DNA from: Apoderus coryli
Lineage: Eukaryota > Arthropoda > Insecta > Coleoptera > Attelabidae
Length of the DNA stretch: 64,000 nt
NCBI GenBank assembly: GCA_911728435.2
Contig: OU452198.1
Location: 31,277,902-31,341,901 of the forward strand
Reading direction: 5' to 3'
Positions 53,401 through 64,000 of this stretch are shown piece after piece. Each line of letters starts with the position of its first letter. The stretch's first letter is position 1. The notes beneath the pieces are model-generated. The model saw only the letters and a list, made by a program, of their open reading frames with translations, did not search any database and was not told where the DNA came from. The translations under genes and the position numbers were made by a program.

Positions 53401-55592
53401 TCAGAAAAAAATAAGAAATGTGAATAACAATTCTTCAGCGTTATTATAAATTTTAAATAGTAATATTCAATGGTCAATCATAGTTCATTCGCAAAACTAG
53501 TTCGTTGAACTAGTTCGCTATTGCCAGATAGTTCATTAAAAGGAACTATTTTGTCCAACTCTAATTTGCTTCACACTACCATGGAATATTTACTACATAA
53601 ACTACTGACTTTAGAAAAAAATGTTAGTACAAATGTTTATTGGTTTTAAAGAAATTTTTAAATTATTTGAGTGTTAATAATACAGGGCATTCGAAAAGAG
53701 CTGCACCGACATTAACTCTTCTGAGAAAAGATACTGTCCCCTAATAAATTGCCCACCTTGTAGGTAGGTATTTATTAATTTAAATACAGCATAATATAAT
53801 GTGTTCCAGATAAAAATAATGGTAAATACTTACCCAATATGAACAAACATGTATGTCAAATATCGCCAAATCTCGTAACGTTTAAATGGATCGTAAATGA
53901 AAATTAATGCTGTGACACCACTACCGGACAACGTAGAGTTCTTTTGAGTGAGTTCATCAACCAAAAAAAATGTGAGTTCTAACAGTGAGATGATAAACAT
54001 TGCAACTGGTGGTGGACAACATTGAAATTCATCAACATAGTATAATTCATCAAAATCTGGAGCAGCAAAACTAAAAAAATAATATACAAGATATACAGAA
54101 GAAGTTCTGGATGAAACAGATCTAAAGCATTAAATTACTTACGGTTTTTTCATAAGCAGGTTCTCCTCCTCTATGGTAACGACTTGTGTTGGTATTTCAC
54201 TGGTAATTTGACGCATAGGGACTGCCCTAGCCATTCTTGTCGCTGGTTTGACATCTCCAAGTAGTGTTTCTACTCCTGTTTCTGGTTGACCTAGGTCTGG
54301 TATTCCAAGTTCCTCTTCTTCTACCCGTGGACGTACAACAGGCTTATGGCGTGGTATTAAAAAATTAACGTAGCTAAAAAATATTTAGAATAAAATTACA
54401 ATAAATGTTTCATAGACCCAGGGTTTCTTAATTATGTTTAAACAAGCGGCCAATAATAGCTTTTACTCTTAATAAAAGAAGAACATGTGCGAATATGATC
54501 TAGATTTCTCGTTTACTATTAACTTGAAGATCATATAAAAGTCAAGGTCATTTTACTGGGGACGATTTAGTTCTGATTTTACCTTCAGGCGAACTCGACC
54601 TATCATCTTGGAAGACCTTACGGGTCTTTTTAATCTTCTATATAATATGATCTATGTAGAGAACATAAAGCAAGCAGTGCAAGGTCAACGAGCTACAACT
54701 TTATAATATGAATGTTTAGGACTTAGTTGCCCTTGGACATTTTGATCTACTAGCTATGATCTACCAAAATCAATTGGTTTCAAACAGTTTGACTGAAAAT
54801 AATTTCCCATAAGGTTTCCTTTTCCAAAAATTTTTTGAGTAGGTATTATATGATTTTTGAACAAAGTTGAAGTGAAGAGAAAGCTTTATTTTATTAGTAA
54901 TAATAAACAAAACGGAATAAAAAAAACATCCAAATATTTCCTTACAGGATTTAACAAAAGCTTAGAGATTTCTGTTTGCCAGTTAGCCTATATCTCTAAT
55001 AACTTAAAATCTTTGAATGCACCAATGAATTCGGTTTGATTGATTACACCTTGTGTTACCTATGAGGGTGATTTGATAAATCCGTGACCTTCAAAAATAA
55101 ACCATTTTTTGGCAATAAATCACTTTATATTTCTATATAGCACGATACATTTCGTCCAACGTGTTTCTAATTTTTTTATTCCTTCTAAATTTCCTCAAGA
55201 CCCTCAATATAAACGTTTGTTTCCACGATGATAGATGGCAGTTGACGTGAGCATTAAAGGTACTGCGTGGGAAATTCAATAAATTACGGACTTATCAAAC
55301 GACCCTCGTATTATAGCTCTTGAGATCCGATGTGTCTTCTGCCTTTACAGGTGATTCTTAAGCATAAAACATAATATTACCTGTTTATCCAATGGGAGAA
55401 TAGATGTTCTAAATCTGGATGTTCTATCATTTCAACAAATTCGTCGAAATCCAGCTTTTTATCACCATCTTTGTCCGCCACGGTATGAATATGGTTTATT
55501 ACATGCTTAGGTAGTCTTACTGGGCAGTTTTTGGCATGGATAAATGCATCAAGTTCACCAACACAAATGAGATTATCACCGTCGAGATCACA
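50184..55592 (-). CDS. rho-4: EF-hand rhomboid serine protease, gene 2 (first exon not found)
   Basis: Exons (minus): 55592-55381, 54373-54143, 54070-53834, 53385-53172, 50483-50184; phases 0/2/2/2/0 agree, giving 397 codons plus stop without exon 1. The two EF-hand loops are DLDGDNLICVGE and DKDGDKKLDFDE. A long linker exon (MRQITSEIPTQVV, acidic and Pro-containing) precedes the membrane core: WRYLTYMFVHIGYFHIIVN (His-His-Asn), LAGASGGVYAL (Ser), AHFGGAVAGLLVG (His). Same exon lengths as gene 1 for the GASG exon (214 nt). The upstream exon should end in phase 0; none was found before 64000, so it may be far away or missing. The two genes lie in the same orientation about 18 kb apart, an old tandem duplication with divergent linkers. 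Confidence 0.88.
50921..51893. repeat. Two foldback units in tandem (four alternating arms)
   Basis: GTGTCCACGGATAGAGTTTG with CAAGCAGACG-type inner text reads A, A-inverse, A, A-inverse across 50921-51165, 51180-51405, 51408-51650 and 51650-51893. Each unit is about 485 bp. The arms meet at CCGTGGACACATAGAGTTTG, sharing the ACA/TGT end. Arms differ by a few percent. No protein; the short ORFs are echoes of one another. Confidence 0.8.
51900..52135. other. Spacer, no gene
   Basis: Minus-strand text LITCSYCRDEVPIELVLPKF (51696-52001 frame) has a CxxC...CxxC look (CSYCRDE, CRWCKQD) and could be a zinc-knuckle remnant from a transposon. Not enough to call a gene. Confidence 0.3.
52140..53065 (+). 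pseudogene. Ancient LINE reverse transcriptase remnant
   Basis: Frame-shifted plus-strand text: LDRVSHDVLITNLRFTGLSG, VSSGVSQGSHLGPFLFTIF (the GVPQGS-LGPLLF motif), FFADN-like catalytic region and a YCTRHYTSETAF stretch. More decayed than the other LINE copies and possibly of jockey/CR1 type. It lies in the last intron of rhomboid gene 2. Confidence 0.55.
53172..53385 (-). CDS. rho-4: Rhomboid gene 2, GASG exon
   Basis: 214 nt, acceptor CAAG, donor GTAAGT. YFHIIVNLAVQLLLGIPLEM to TAHIATIIM with LAGASGG. Confidence 0.9.
53834..54070 (-). CDS. rho-4: Rhomboid gene 2, first-TM exon
   Basis: 237 nt, TTTTTAG / GTAAGT. FQCCPPPVAMFIISLLELTF then FKRYEIWRYLTYMFVHIG. The CCPPP motif and the QKNSTLSG loop match gene 1. 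Confidence 0.9.
54143..54373 (-). CDS. rho-4: Rhomboid gene 2, linker exon
   Basis: 231 nt, TTTTTAG / GTAAGT, in phase with both neighbours. It begins YVNFLIPRHKPVVRPRVEEE and continues with ELGIPDLGQPETGVETLLGD; low-complexity, charged, probably disordered. Gene 1 has no intron here and a much shorter linker. Confidence 0.88.
54420..55370. other. Intron of rhomboid gene 2, no gene
   Basis: No supported ORF; the plus-strand frame at 54857-55039 lacks features. Confidence 0.45.
55381..55592 (-). CDS. rho-4: Rhomboid gene 2, EF-hand exon
   Basis: 212 nt, ATTTTAG / GTAATA, phase 0 in and 2 out, homologous to 30579-30781 of gene 1. Two EF loops with all liganding positions filled by D/N/E or a permissive residue. 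Confidence 0.9.
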
Positions 55593-55764
55593 CTAAAATA
55601 AAAAAAAAATCTGCATACTTTTCTGTTACGTCAAAAAAAACGATCAACAATCCAAACGTGAATTTTGGCCCTCACTCTAATACTATTAACAAATGATACA
55701 GTGAGGACGCGTGAGTTGGAATAAATTCATTCGTCGATTTTAGGCTAAAACTTTATTAAAACCG

Positions 55765-56306
55765 TATTATTTGCAATTGATGTCAAAATTTGAAATGAAA
55801 GATATGGGACATGTGAATCAGATTTTAGGATTGAGAATTAGACGAGACACTCAAGGTACTCGTATTTATGTTGATCAGCGAAAATATGTAGAATCAGTTT
55901 TGAAAAAATTCAATATAGAGAACTGCAAACCTGTGAAGACAACTTTAGAGCAAAACATCAAATTAGAGAAAAGCCAAAATTGCAAGCCTGATCCAAAATT
56001 GCCTTACCAGAATATTATTGGTTCCCTTATGTATGTATCAGTTTGTACCAGGACTGACATAGCTTATGCAACCAGTTTTCTGAGTCAGTTTAACACATGC
56101 TACGATTCAGGGCATTTTACAGCTGCTTAACGAGTTTTAAGGTATCTTAAAGGTACTATGGATCAGTTCGTTAGAGAAGCCATCCAGAAAAATTAACTGG
56201 AATACTTACCTACTAATCAGATGGTGGCTGATGTTTTAACGAAAAGCCTAGGAAGTTCAAAGCATGAAGCGTTTTGTGATGAACTTGGTCTTGTTCTACG
56301 ACAGTA
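55765..56306 (+). pseudogene. Ty1/copia retrotransposon pol 3' end with internal deletion
   Basis: QLMSKFEMKDMGHVNQILGL starts in the RT thumb/connection. It continues through IYVDQRKYVESVLKKFNIEN and YQNIIGSLMYVSVCTRTDIA. After a stop, RVLRYLKGTMD marks entry to RNase H; most of RNase H is then missing and the protein resumes as LPTNQMVADVLTKSLGSSKH, the copia C-terminus, up to VLRQ and stop. Two stops plus the deletion make it dead. The 5' region, including the YVDD catalytic site, is absent. Confidence 0.85.
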
Positions 56307-56309
56307 ATG

Positions 56310-56650
56310 ATTAAGGGCTGGTGTTGGATTTAAATATATCACCATGTATTTTATATAATCATTATTGTTAGAACCAATTATTAAACATTTTTGAACTTGT
56401 CATTGTATATAAAATAAAACTCTCACTGTGTTATAAAAATTTGTTAAATATATAAATATATTATAAAACTATAAATAAACAATAATATATTTCTAACTCC
56501 TTGCTGTTCGAACACAGAATACAGAACGTGTGCATCTATGTCTAAACTTCTAAAAACAAAAAGAGTCTTTTGCAGCGTAAGTTTATATGTTGCCGTGTTC
56601 GAACAACAAGGAAAAATACAGTATACTTTTATACAAATGAACATACAATT
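56310..56650 (+). mobile_element. Candidate copia 3' LTR
   Basis: After the pol stop comes TTAAGGGCTGG (polypurine-like) and then TGTTGGATTTAAATATATC at 56322, a classic copia LTR start. ATAAAATAAAACTC near 56408 could be a poly(A) signal. The 3' boundary is uncertain (about 56600-56650); no second LTR is in the window. Confidence 0.5.
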
Positions 56651-56936
56651 GTTAAAACATAAAGAATTTTTAAAATATCGTAGGGCATGTATTGTTATGA
56701 AAAGTTAAAAGGGTGCGCCTATAGACGGCTGCGTTGGCATTGACATTACAAAGGGATGTCGAGTTGTGGTTTTTTATATAATTTTAAACTAGGATTAGAA
56801 AGACTATATCGTCTTTTTGTATTCTCCATATATGATTCGAAAACTATTTGATATGATAACATTCACCTAAAATCAACGGTTATCGAGATATTTACTGAAA
56901 TTGTTAAAAAACTAAACTTCCTATTTCTGGTAAATT

Positions 56937-57068
56937 ACCTTGCATTTCTTTCTCATTTTCAGACATTTCGGTCCATTCTTCATACATTTTTTCTCCTATC
57001 ATAACCCACCTTTTTTCTCGTACCGTCCTGTCACTGTAGTCGTACGAAGATTTCTCCCAAATTGAATT
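56937..57068 (-). other. Possible protein-coding exon, unidentified
   Basis: A minus-strand frame reads SSYDYSDRTVREKRWVMIGE then KMYEEWTEMSENEKEMQ. It is followed immediately by GGTAATTT, a usable donor (phase 1). The EKRWVMIGE piece is reminiscent of the EKKWVT(I/V)GD motif of BCL7 proteins, but the likeness is short. It cannot be exon 1 of rhomboid gene 2, because the phase is wrong. No start or partner exon was found. Confidence 0.25.
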
Positions 57069-57069
57069 G

Positions 57070-57508
57070 AAGGTATAAATTTATCGGTATCAAACAACTT
57101 TTTGCAAAAAAATCACCACCGCAACCGCCCTCTGTGATCCCTATAATTCGACCTCAATTCATCCCGTCGCGTCGTTCTCTTCGAGTAATTTTCTCCCTAC
57201 ATTACACTCTTCCTAACAATGTTTAGATAATTTTGCATTTAAGCGTATTTCCTTTAAAAAACAACATTTGAGTTTCAAAATTTTGCAAAATTTGAAAATG
57301 AACTCTTGTTGTTTTTAGGTAATACGCTTTCATGCAAAATTACAGAAATTTTTAGACACTAGTGGAATTACCTCCGATCATACAGTGCGGTTGTGGTGGT
57401 GTTTTTTTTGCAAAATGATGTTTGACACCGACAAATTTATTCACTTTGTACAGTAAAACCCTTCAATTTGGGAAAAAATCTTTGACTTACGCCTTAGCGT
57501 TATGGTAA
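57070..57508. other. No gene seen
   Basis: No supported ORF or repeat. Confidence 0.45.
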
Positions 57509-57510
57509 TA

Positions 57511-58931
57511 TACACTGTGTCCAAGATAAGAATGGGATAGCACTGGAATCTTGAAAACGGTAGGAGTTACAATGTCGGTTAAATTAGGGAAAAGTTGTAC
57601 AATTTCAACACCTTTCAAATTTGTGTTTTCAAAAGTAAACTACCTTTAGCTGTTTTCGAGAATTTTTGAAAAAATCTTTTTTCGATTTTAGTTTTTATTT
57701 ATTTCTGACATTATTTTTACACATAAAAAAAATTAAAAGCACTTTCTGATTGATAATTTTTGAGGAGAATAAGATAGCGTTTACAAATTGCCACTACGAC
57801 GTTTCGTTTTTGAAAAACAATCCTCAACTTTGTTTTTTTAAATACGGCCCTGAATTTTTTATTGTTAGATTTAAAGCCGTTTTAAATTCAAAAACAGGTG
57901 GCATATCACATGCCATAGTTTGGCACTTATTTTGCGTAAAACATGCATCCGAGAAAGGCGTTTTTTTAATAATAATAATAATGACTTTATTCAATGAATT
58001 AATAACACAAATATAGCAAAAATATAGCACAAAAAACAATTAATTGAAATGGCGCACATGAATCCAAGTCAGGAGCAATACAGATCGTCATCCTTTTAGC
58101 CCTCAGTTAATCTGACTATAGTACAACGTGAGTCTTTTTTTAAAATTCAATAAAGAAATATTTTTCAGGTACTCGGGCAGTGCATTATAATATTTGCAAG
58201 CTGCATAAACGAAACTACGTTTATACATATTTGAAACATGTCTTGGGATAACAAGCATTTGTCCCTGCCTTGTGTTTCTCGCAGTAACGTTTGCAAATTT
58301 CTTAAATTTGTTGAATAGATAAATAGGTTTCCCAGTGGTTAGAATTTTATGTGTTAATAACTTCAAAAAGCACAAAAATTCCAACTAAATTAAAAAACCC
58401 CGTACAGAATAAAATGTTGTACTGAGACAGAAATAAATTGGAAAACAATTATATATAATTATGAGTAGAATGTTTTTGCTAAACCTACCACTCTGCATTC
58501 AGTCAGTTAAGTGCCAAACTATGGCGATTTTTCTTGAAGAAGTTTAAATATCAGCTAAAAATACTGAAAACTTGTTTACACCATTACGTGTGATATACCA
58601 CCTATTTTTGAATTGAAAATAGCTTTAAATTTAACAATAAAAAATTTAAAAAAGAAAGTTGATGATGGTTTTTCAAAAACGAAACGTCGTAGTAAAAATT
58701 TGTAAACGCTATCTTATCAGTAAAAATAATGTCAGAAATAAATAAAAAGTAAAATCGCAAAAAAATCGTTTTTTCAAAAATCCTTGAAAACGCCTAAAGT
58801 TAGTTGACTTTTGAAAACACCATTTAAAAAGTGTTTAAATTGTACAACTTTTCTCTAATTTAACCGACATTGTAACTCCTACCGTTTCCAAGATTCCAAT
58901 GCTATCCCATTCTTATCTTGGACAAAGTGTA
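57511..58931. mobile_element. Foldback element FB1, copy C, split by a LINE
   Basis: Complete termini TACACTGTGTCCAAGATAAG and CTTATCTTGGACAAAGTGTA with long inverted arms. Interrupted at GAAAGGCGTTTTTT (57966) by a LINE tail; the element resumes with AAAAAGCACAAAAATT at about 58367. The best copy for defining the family. Confidence 0.85.
57966..58380 (-). pseudogene. LINE 3' end (CR1-like), inserted in FB1 copy C
   Basis: On the minus strand the C-terminal protein tail FVYAACKYYNALPEYLKNIS then FKKRLTLYYSQIN, followed by a 3' tail with ATTATTATTATTA. Strongly 5'-truncated (about 400 bp). It belongs to the same LINE group as 44315-45730. Confidence 0.75.
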
Positions 58932-58934
58932 AAA

Positions 58935-60440
58935 TATTCAAAAGTTCGACCAAAGATTTAATTGTATTATTCAAAAAACTATATTTCATATTTCCTTATA
59001 TTCTACTTAAAATTTAAAAATCTTTTGATACTTTCGCGTTTTTGATGGAAATGTTGAAGCCAATATTTTCCCCATTAAGGATTCTCCAGTAAATTAGCAG
59101 CCCCCAACATGCAAATTTTTTACTAATTTAACATCAGCAGTAGCACGATTTTCTCACGTGCCAGCGATTCATATACAGAAAAGTACGTAGCCTTTTTACC
59201 AGGAAATTTGTATTTAATGGTCCTTTTTCCAGATAAAACGGACCCACTTAAACGCAATGTGTGGCCCGACACTTAAAGGTTCCTTATTGTTTACTTTCTT
59301 GACGACTTTCGCGACCTGCTAGACGTCCACGTCAACGAAAAGAAATGGGGGATTATGAAATATAAGTGGTGGTCAAAGATACTTAGCGGATCTCATTTCA
59401 GCAGGTCGTGTCTTTGATTTTGGCTTTCTTTTTCCTCGGATTTAAAGGAGAAGCGAACGAATGAAACAAAATCTTTATCCAGAGTTAGTTCGGCAATTAT
59501 TAAATTAACGTACCTACCCTGTTAAAAATTTGTCTGTAATACGCCAACAGCTTCTGCGTCCGCACATTTTGGTCGTTTTCTCGTCCAGTAGGCATTCTTA
59601 ACTCGTCAAATACCTACCCACTTATACTTCTGGTTTACCGAAACATTTTTTAATTAATATTGTTGTCAAACCATTAAACAACAGTCAACATCTAGATGGT
59701 TCAGTACCGGTAAGAAATAATACTACTACTACTAAATAACATCGATTATTACTAAACGATTCTAATGTTTATTAGGTGTATCTATGATGTTATTGGAAAT
59801 GAAATGATAAGATAACACTAATCGATAAATGAATCAAAAAGGATTACCTATAGTTATTTATCAACGGAATTATAAAGATCTTAATAATCGAGGGCAAAAT
59901 TTCATTCCCGAGGGGCAGAAATGTTTGTAATAATTATTCTTTCCGGTATATGTATTTGCATTGTTGTTAAACTATGCTAACAATGTCTCAATTTTATATT
60001 AAAAAGGGTAGGTAAGTAGGTAGGTTCAAAATGAGTGAGTCTACGCCGGACCCTACACTGCGACCACCGAGTGTGGCTCATACCTATTCATATTTCACCT
60101 AGCAGCTCAATCTTCTTAATAGAGTCGCTGGTAGAAGGGATTAAAAAGGATAATTAATAAGGGTATTGAACCCTCCCAGCATTTTCAAACAACCCAAAGT
60201 ATTTTTGAACTGACATTACATATCAAAGAAACCGGTTGTGTCGCCCCAAAACTTTCCCGACAAGATATAAATTATTAACAACTTAAAACATAGAGCCTTA
60301 TCTTTGTCTGATGAATAGTTTCATGAAAAAAATTTAACACTTACCTTTTGAAAGTTTTGAGAGAATAGTTATCCAGAAAAACTTAAAAATACTACTTCAA
60401 ACCTGAAACCAATGAAAATAGTTTGCCTAATTCAAATCAA
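58935..60440. other. Long stretch without recognised genes
   Basis: No domain-bearing ORF on either strand. GCGACCTGCTAGACG (59310) and TTTCAGCAGGTCGTG (59398) form a small inverted repeat. A (TAC)n tract sits at 59721-59735. Otherwise featureless AT-rich DNA. Confidence 0.5.
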
Positions 60441-60463
60441 ATAATAACAAAAGATATTTAAAA

Positions 60464-60910
60464 ATGCCCTATGTCTGTGGTTTATCTGAAAAATTATGTA
60501 AAGTATTTATACTAACACTAATATCAAAGTTGCTTTTAAGAACGAAAACACGACTAAGAAATAATTTAGTAAACAAAAATCAGAAGTTTGAGAGCAACGT
60601 TGTTTATAAAATACCCTGTAAATACTGTAATAAAGTCTATATAGGACAAACTTCTCGGTATTTAGGAACAAGGATAAAAGAGCATCAAGTGAACATCAGA
60701 CCCCAAAACTTAGTTAATGCTCCAAAAAAATCTGGTCTAACTGAACTTGTTAATGCGCGGTTAAATGACATTGAATAAGAAAAGACAGAAATTCTTGGTG
60801 GACAGCAAAACTACAAAAAAAGACTTTTGAAAGAAATGATAAATATAAAAAGCATCAAAATAACGTAAACAAACAAGTTGACACCCAAAATTTGAGCTCT
60901 GCATGTATAA
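60464..60910 (+). pseudogene. Penelope-like element, C-terminal GIY-YIG endonuclease remnant
   Basis: LSEKLCKVFILTLISKLLLR is followed by NVVYKIPCKYCNKVYIGQTS and RYLGTRIKEHQ. The CxxC zinc pair and the VYIGQT..R motif are the hallmark of the Penelope GIY-YIG domain. A stop after NARLNDIE breaks the frame, then KTEILGGQQNYKKRLLKEMI and degenerate tail text continue the usual C-terminus. No RT is nearby. The only protein evidence in the window for the element class that I assign to the CTGATGA-type hairpins. Confidence 0.85.
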
Positions 60911-60914
60911 ATTT

Positions 60915-61180
60915 AATTAATAGGATCCCGCGAAGAAAATAATCCATTTAATATAAATAAAGATGGAATATTATTTAAAAAATTAGATGTATCATTTTCT
61001 GTTCATCTGTGCCTATTCGGTTTTAGTTTATACACCAAAATATATTATGAAAAGAAACCCTTTTTGATATCATTATATGTATATGTAAATTTCCTATGTA
61101 ATTGAGCATATTGCCAAAGAAGCAAATTGTTCACGTGAGTATGGAGAAGCCGTTGTAGTAGGTATATAGTTTTATATGTG
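60915..61180. other. No gene seen
   Basis: Probable tail of the Penelope fragment; nothing further recognised. Confidence 0.4.
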
Positions 61181-61266
61181 TTTAAACAAAGAAAAAAGGG
61201 AAAAATTACATTACATGTCTTGATGTTTTTATTTATGTATATTAATTGTAAATTTCAAGTCACCCT

Positions 61267-61680
61267 TTACGTTTTTCTTTTTTGTTTGCATTCTAGTGTC
61301 CTGGACTTCAATTTGAAAATATATAAAAACTCATTCAACATAGTTGCCTTCCAGGGCAATACAACCAGTATAGCGATTTTACAACTTTTCGATACCACTT
61401 TTATAGTACGATGTCTCTTTCTCGTCAAAATAGGCTCAGTTTCAGCGATTACTTCATCGTTGGACTTAAATTTATTTCCAGTAAGCATTCTCTTGCGATC
61501 TGAAAACAGGGAAAAGTCGCTGGGGGCTAAATCTGGAGAATACGGTGGGTTCATCCTAGGACTCTCCCAAATTCATACACCAAAATTTAGCTCGTTCACA
61601 ATACTCAATATACTGTCCCTGTGCGGGAAAGTAAAATCGTCGTTTATTTCGCAAAATAATCTTTCAACTTTCAAATAATA
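61267..61680 (-). pseudogene. Classical mariner (DD34D-type) transposase C-terminal remnant
   Basis: MNPPYSPDLAPSDFSLFSDR (third catalytic Asp in SPDLAPSD), then GNKFKSNDEVIAETEPI. The upstream catalytic part is degraded (VERLFCEINDDFTFP). A different mariner lineage from the long-TIR copies. The 166-codon plus-strand ORF is its antisense shadow. Confidence 0.75.
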
Positions 61681-61689
61681 TTCTATTAC

Positions 61690-62080
61690 GAATATTATAA
61701 AAGTTATGATATCATTTCATTCCTATGTGACACATTTTATTTATTACTATATCAATTTATTTATTGGATGAATTTTGGGAATAATAGGTACTAATATAAA
61801 TTGCACCATGATGTTACATAATATTCAGAAATAAGTATGAGCTTTGCAATTAATCCCTTAAATCAAGATTAATTTCTAAGAAATACTACTTTTTACAGGG
61901 GCATACAAAAAATTGCAGTTTTTTTTATTTAAAGTTAATAATCCCAATTTCTGTATAGATATTTTTGTCATGTTTGAATTTTTTGGGTTATCTTATAATT
62001 AAAAGAAACAAACAAATTTATTTTAATTTTGTTATGTTATTTCGCGATAATTTTTATACATGTTGTGTGTCAGCTCTCAG
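61690..62080. other. No gene seen
   Basis: AT-rich spacer before the next LINE tail. Confidence 0.5.
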
Positions 62081-62084
62081 TCCT

Positions 62085-63440
62085 GGTTATAATAATAATA
62101 ATAATAAATGTCTTTATTCATGGGCGAGTTTCAGTACTGTAATATTCAAAGAATATAACAGTCTGCTCAGCTAACCCAAAATGCATTCATACAGTAGCTT
62201 ACATGACATATAACACATTCATTAGACCACTCTAAAATTATACATATAATACAGCAAACAGCATAAGCAGAATCTGTATATAAAGGAAAAACATAATATA
62301 ACAGAATATACGTAGATTGGTGCTTATATCAAGAGAACATAAAAAAAGTAACAATTTATTAGTACAATTCGATCAAGCTTTGTTAAACCACACTTGAACC
62401 AGCGCCATACCAAAATCAGTAAAAAGGAAAAATCATGAGCCTGAGTCACTGCACCAGCATACAAAGGATTGGAAGCTAACCGAGCTGACCATTAAACAAC
62501 ACAACACTTTGTTATGGCATAATAAAAGGATCTCTTAAATAGTTCAATGGAGTGGGCCGGAGGTGTTAGCGTGTTTTTATGGCGTATATTAATATTATGT
62601 ATATCCGTTCTAAAACGGATTTTCTCGTATAGATACGGTGGAGATTTGTCGCACAGTACGTTATAGAACCGACAGGCAGTATGGAGATATCTCCGTTGTT
62701 CCATGTTTAACCCACCCACTAGTCGAAAAGTATGGCTAATCCTTTCAGTTCTTCTAATTCCGAAGATCAGGCGTAAACATGCATTCTGTAGCTTTTGAAT
62801 GCGCGTTTTCATGGCATAAGGGGAGGCATGGCGAATATATGACGTCGCAATAGTTCAAGTGCGATAATACTATAGCCTCACAGAGCTTTGCCTTCAGTGA
62901 CCTAGTTAATATATGGCGATGCTGGAAAATTAATTTTAAATTGATGAAACCCATTTGAATTGATCGAGTTATATGATTGCCAAATCTGAAGTCCACATCG
63001 ATGGTGAGCCCAAGACCGAGGATTTAAAATGAATAGTAGATGACTCCATCGTAATGGAGTGTTGATGGCTTTCCAAAAAACGCAGTCTATCGTTCTTTGC
63101 CCCGAACAGAACTGCTACCGTTTTATCCGGGTTGAGCTTAAGACAGTGATCCCTTGAGTAACAAGACAACGCGTCCAAATCGGCATTAATTGCAGCAACT
63201 GCTCCCAAAGTATCACCAGCTGCGTATCATCCGCATATAATAGTGCTGATCACAAGACACAAATGCTGCTGGAAAGTTGGATGTGTATAAGGTAAATAAA
63301 AGCGGAGATAGTGCTGAACCTTGTGGAACACCTCCAGTTTTTGCTTTGTAGTTCGATCTATTGCCTCCCAGATCCACTGCTTGATGTCGCTTAGCAATGT
63401 AATTTGCCATAAGTTCCAAGGCATTTCGAGATAAACCAAG
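62085..63440 (-). pseudogene. LINE reverse transcriptase fragment (CR1-like), 5'-truncated
   Basis: From the minus-strand 5' end: LELMANYIAKRHQAVDLGG, KTGGVPQGSALSPLLFTLYT, YMRMIRSW (in the place of YADD, out of frame), LKLNPDKTVAVLFGAKNDR, LSHLNYCDVIYSPCLP, then QKLQNACLRLIFGIRRTERI and the C-terminus with CRFYNVLCDKSPPYLYEKIRF. It ends with an (AATA)n-like tail at 62088-62105. At least three frameshifts. Same 3' arrangement as the other LINE copies. Confidence 0.85.
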
Positions 63441-63489
63441 TCGTCCCTCCCCCGTAATATACGCTACGTAAACTTCTCGTTGCTGTACT

Positions 63490-64000
63490 GGTGGTATACG
63501 TCACAATATCGATGGTCGACCTTGAGCCGACCAATGACAATTGAGAATTATTTTATTCTATGTAGTTTTTATTGACGAGTGATGACGTATACACACAGAG
63601 CTGCAGTATATTATTTATTAGACTATGGTATAGGTGTAGAACAGGGGCGAAGCGTTCATATAACCACTGTTACCATTGGTAACAGTTCAAAAAATCTTGA
63701 AAATAAATATTTTATGACTACTAACTGTAAAATAATTTTATTTATTTTTTTACCAACAGCAATATGTAATAATTCAGTAATTAATCAATGAAATTAACCA
63801 AATCGACGAAAATAATGCGCTCTACACCTACTGTCTGGCTTATGCATTTCGTAGATAAGATATTGATAATAAACAAAATGCGTATATAATAAACACCGCC
63901 TCACTATAAATCTGCCTCGCTTCGACTAGATTGAATGTTACCACTTTCGTTTATGGATACGCGAAATGGTCTCTCGGCCCCTGGTCGTTGCCGACTCGTG
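63490..64000. other. Right margin, no gene
   Basis: GGTATACGTCAC (63492) and GTGATGACGTATACAC (about 63580) form a loose inverted repeat around GGTCGACCTTGAGCCGACC, possibly a small MITE. The remaining ORFs are unsupported. Confidence 0.35.

Noticed and set aside
56937..57068. First exon of rhomboid gene 2
   Set aside because: The donor leaves phase 1, while the EF-hand exon at 55592 requires phase 0; the phase-0 reading of the same donor meets stop codons.
60308..60335. Hammerhead-like CTGATGA...GAAA
   Set aside because: Stem II does not pair and no stem I or III is present.
61178..61678. 166-codon plus-strand ORF
   Set aside because: The minus strand encodes a clear mariner SPDLAPSD motif there; the plus frame is its shadow.

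Overview
This window is nuclear DNA from an insect, AT-rich and crowded with transposons. The signs are spliced genes with GT/AG introns, an arthropod-type TATA plus TCAGT initiator promoter, an insect errantivirus env remnant, Penelope-like, CR1-like, mariner, hAT and pogo-like elements, and a nuclear copy of mitochondrial nad2 that reads open only in the invertebrate mitochondrial code. The nad2 text looks beetle-like to me, but the order is a guess.

Two host genes dominate, both on the minus strand and clearly paralogous: EF-hand rhomboid serine proteases (Drosophila rho-4 / vertebrate RHBDL1/3 type). Gene 1 runs from its ATG at 37238 to its stop at 12645 in five exons (370 aa, all phases match). 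Gene 2 is seen from its EF-hand exon (55592) to its stop (50184); its first exon was not found. Both keep the His-His-Asn, GASG and AHFGG motifs of active rhomboids. A third likely gene is a small intronless F-box ORF on the plus strand (24768-25196) with a well-placed TATA/initiator, inside intron 3 of rhomboid gene 1.

Intron 3 of gene 1 is about 17 kb, and nearly all of it is one nested insertion. A mariner-like element starts at 14071 and ends at 29857, with TA at both sides, and it splits a repeat seen unbroken at 7205-7410. Inside it lie a pogo-like element (14657-16235), a 3.7 kb near-perfect palindromic element bounded by TA (16918-20600), a foldback (20814-21978), a satellite-like element (20799-23600), the F-box gene, a hammerhead ribozyme (26501-26553) and a nearly intact Tc1/mariner-superfamily transposon (26763-29197).

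Elsewhere: 1-12600 holds foldbacks, Penelope-like terminal hairpins, a tandemly amplified transposase fragment, an errantivirus env/PPT remnant and LINE debris. 31400-36900 holds a hAT element, foldbacks and a deleted mariner. 38000-39850 is a second copy of the satellite-like element. 40893-45761 is a second mariner copy carrying the nad2 insertion and a LINE. 45760-64000 holds rhomboid gene 2 among LINEs, foldbacks, a copia tail, a Penelope GIY-YIG remnant and another LINE. No tRNA, rRNA or CRISPR was seen.
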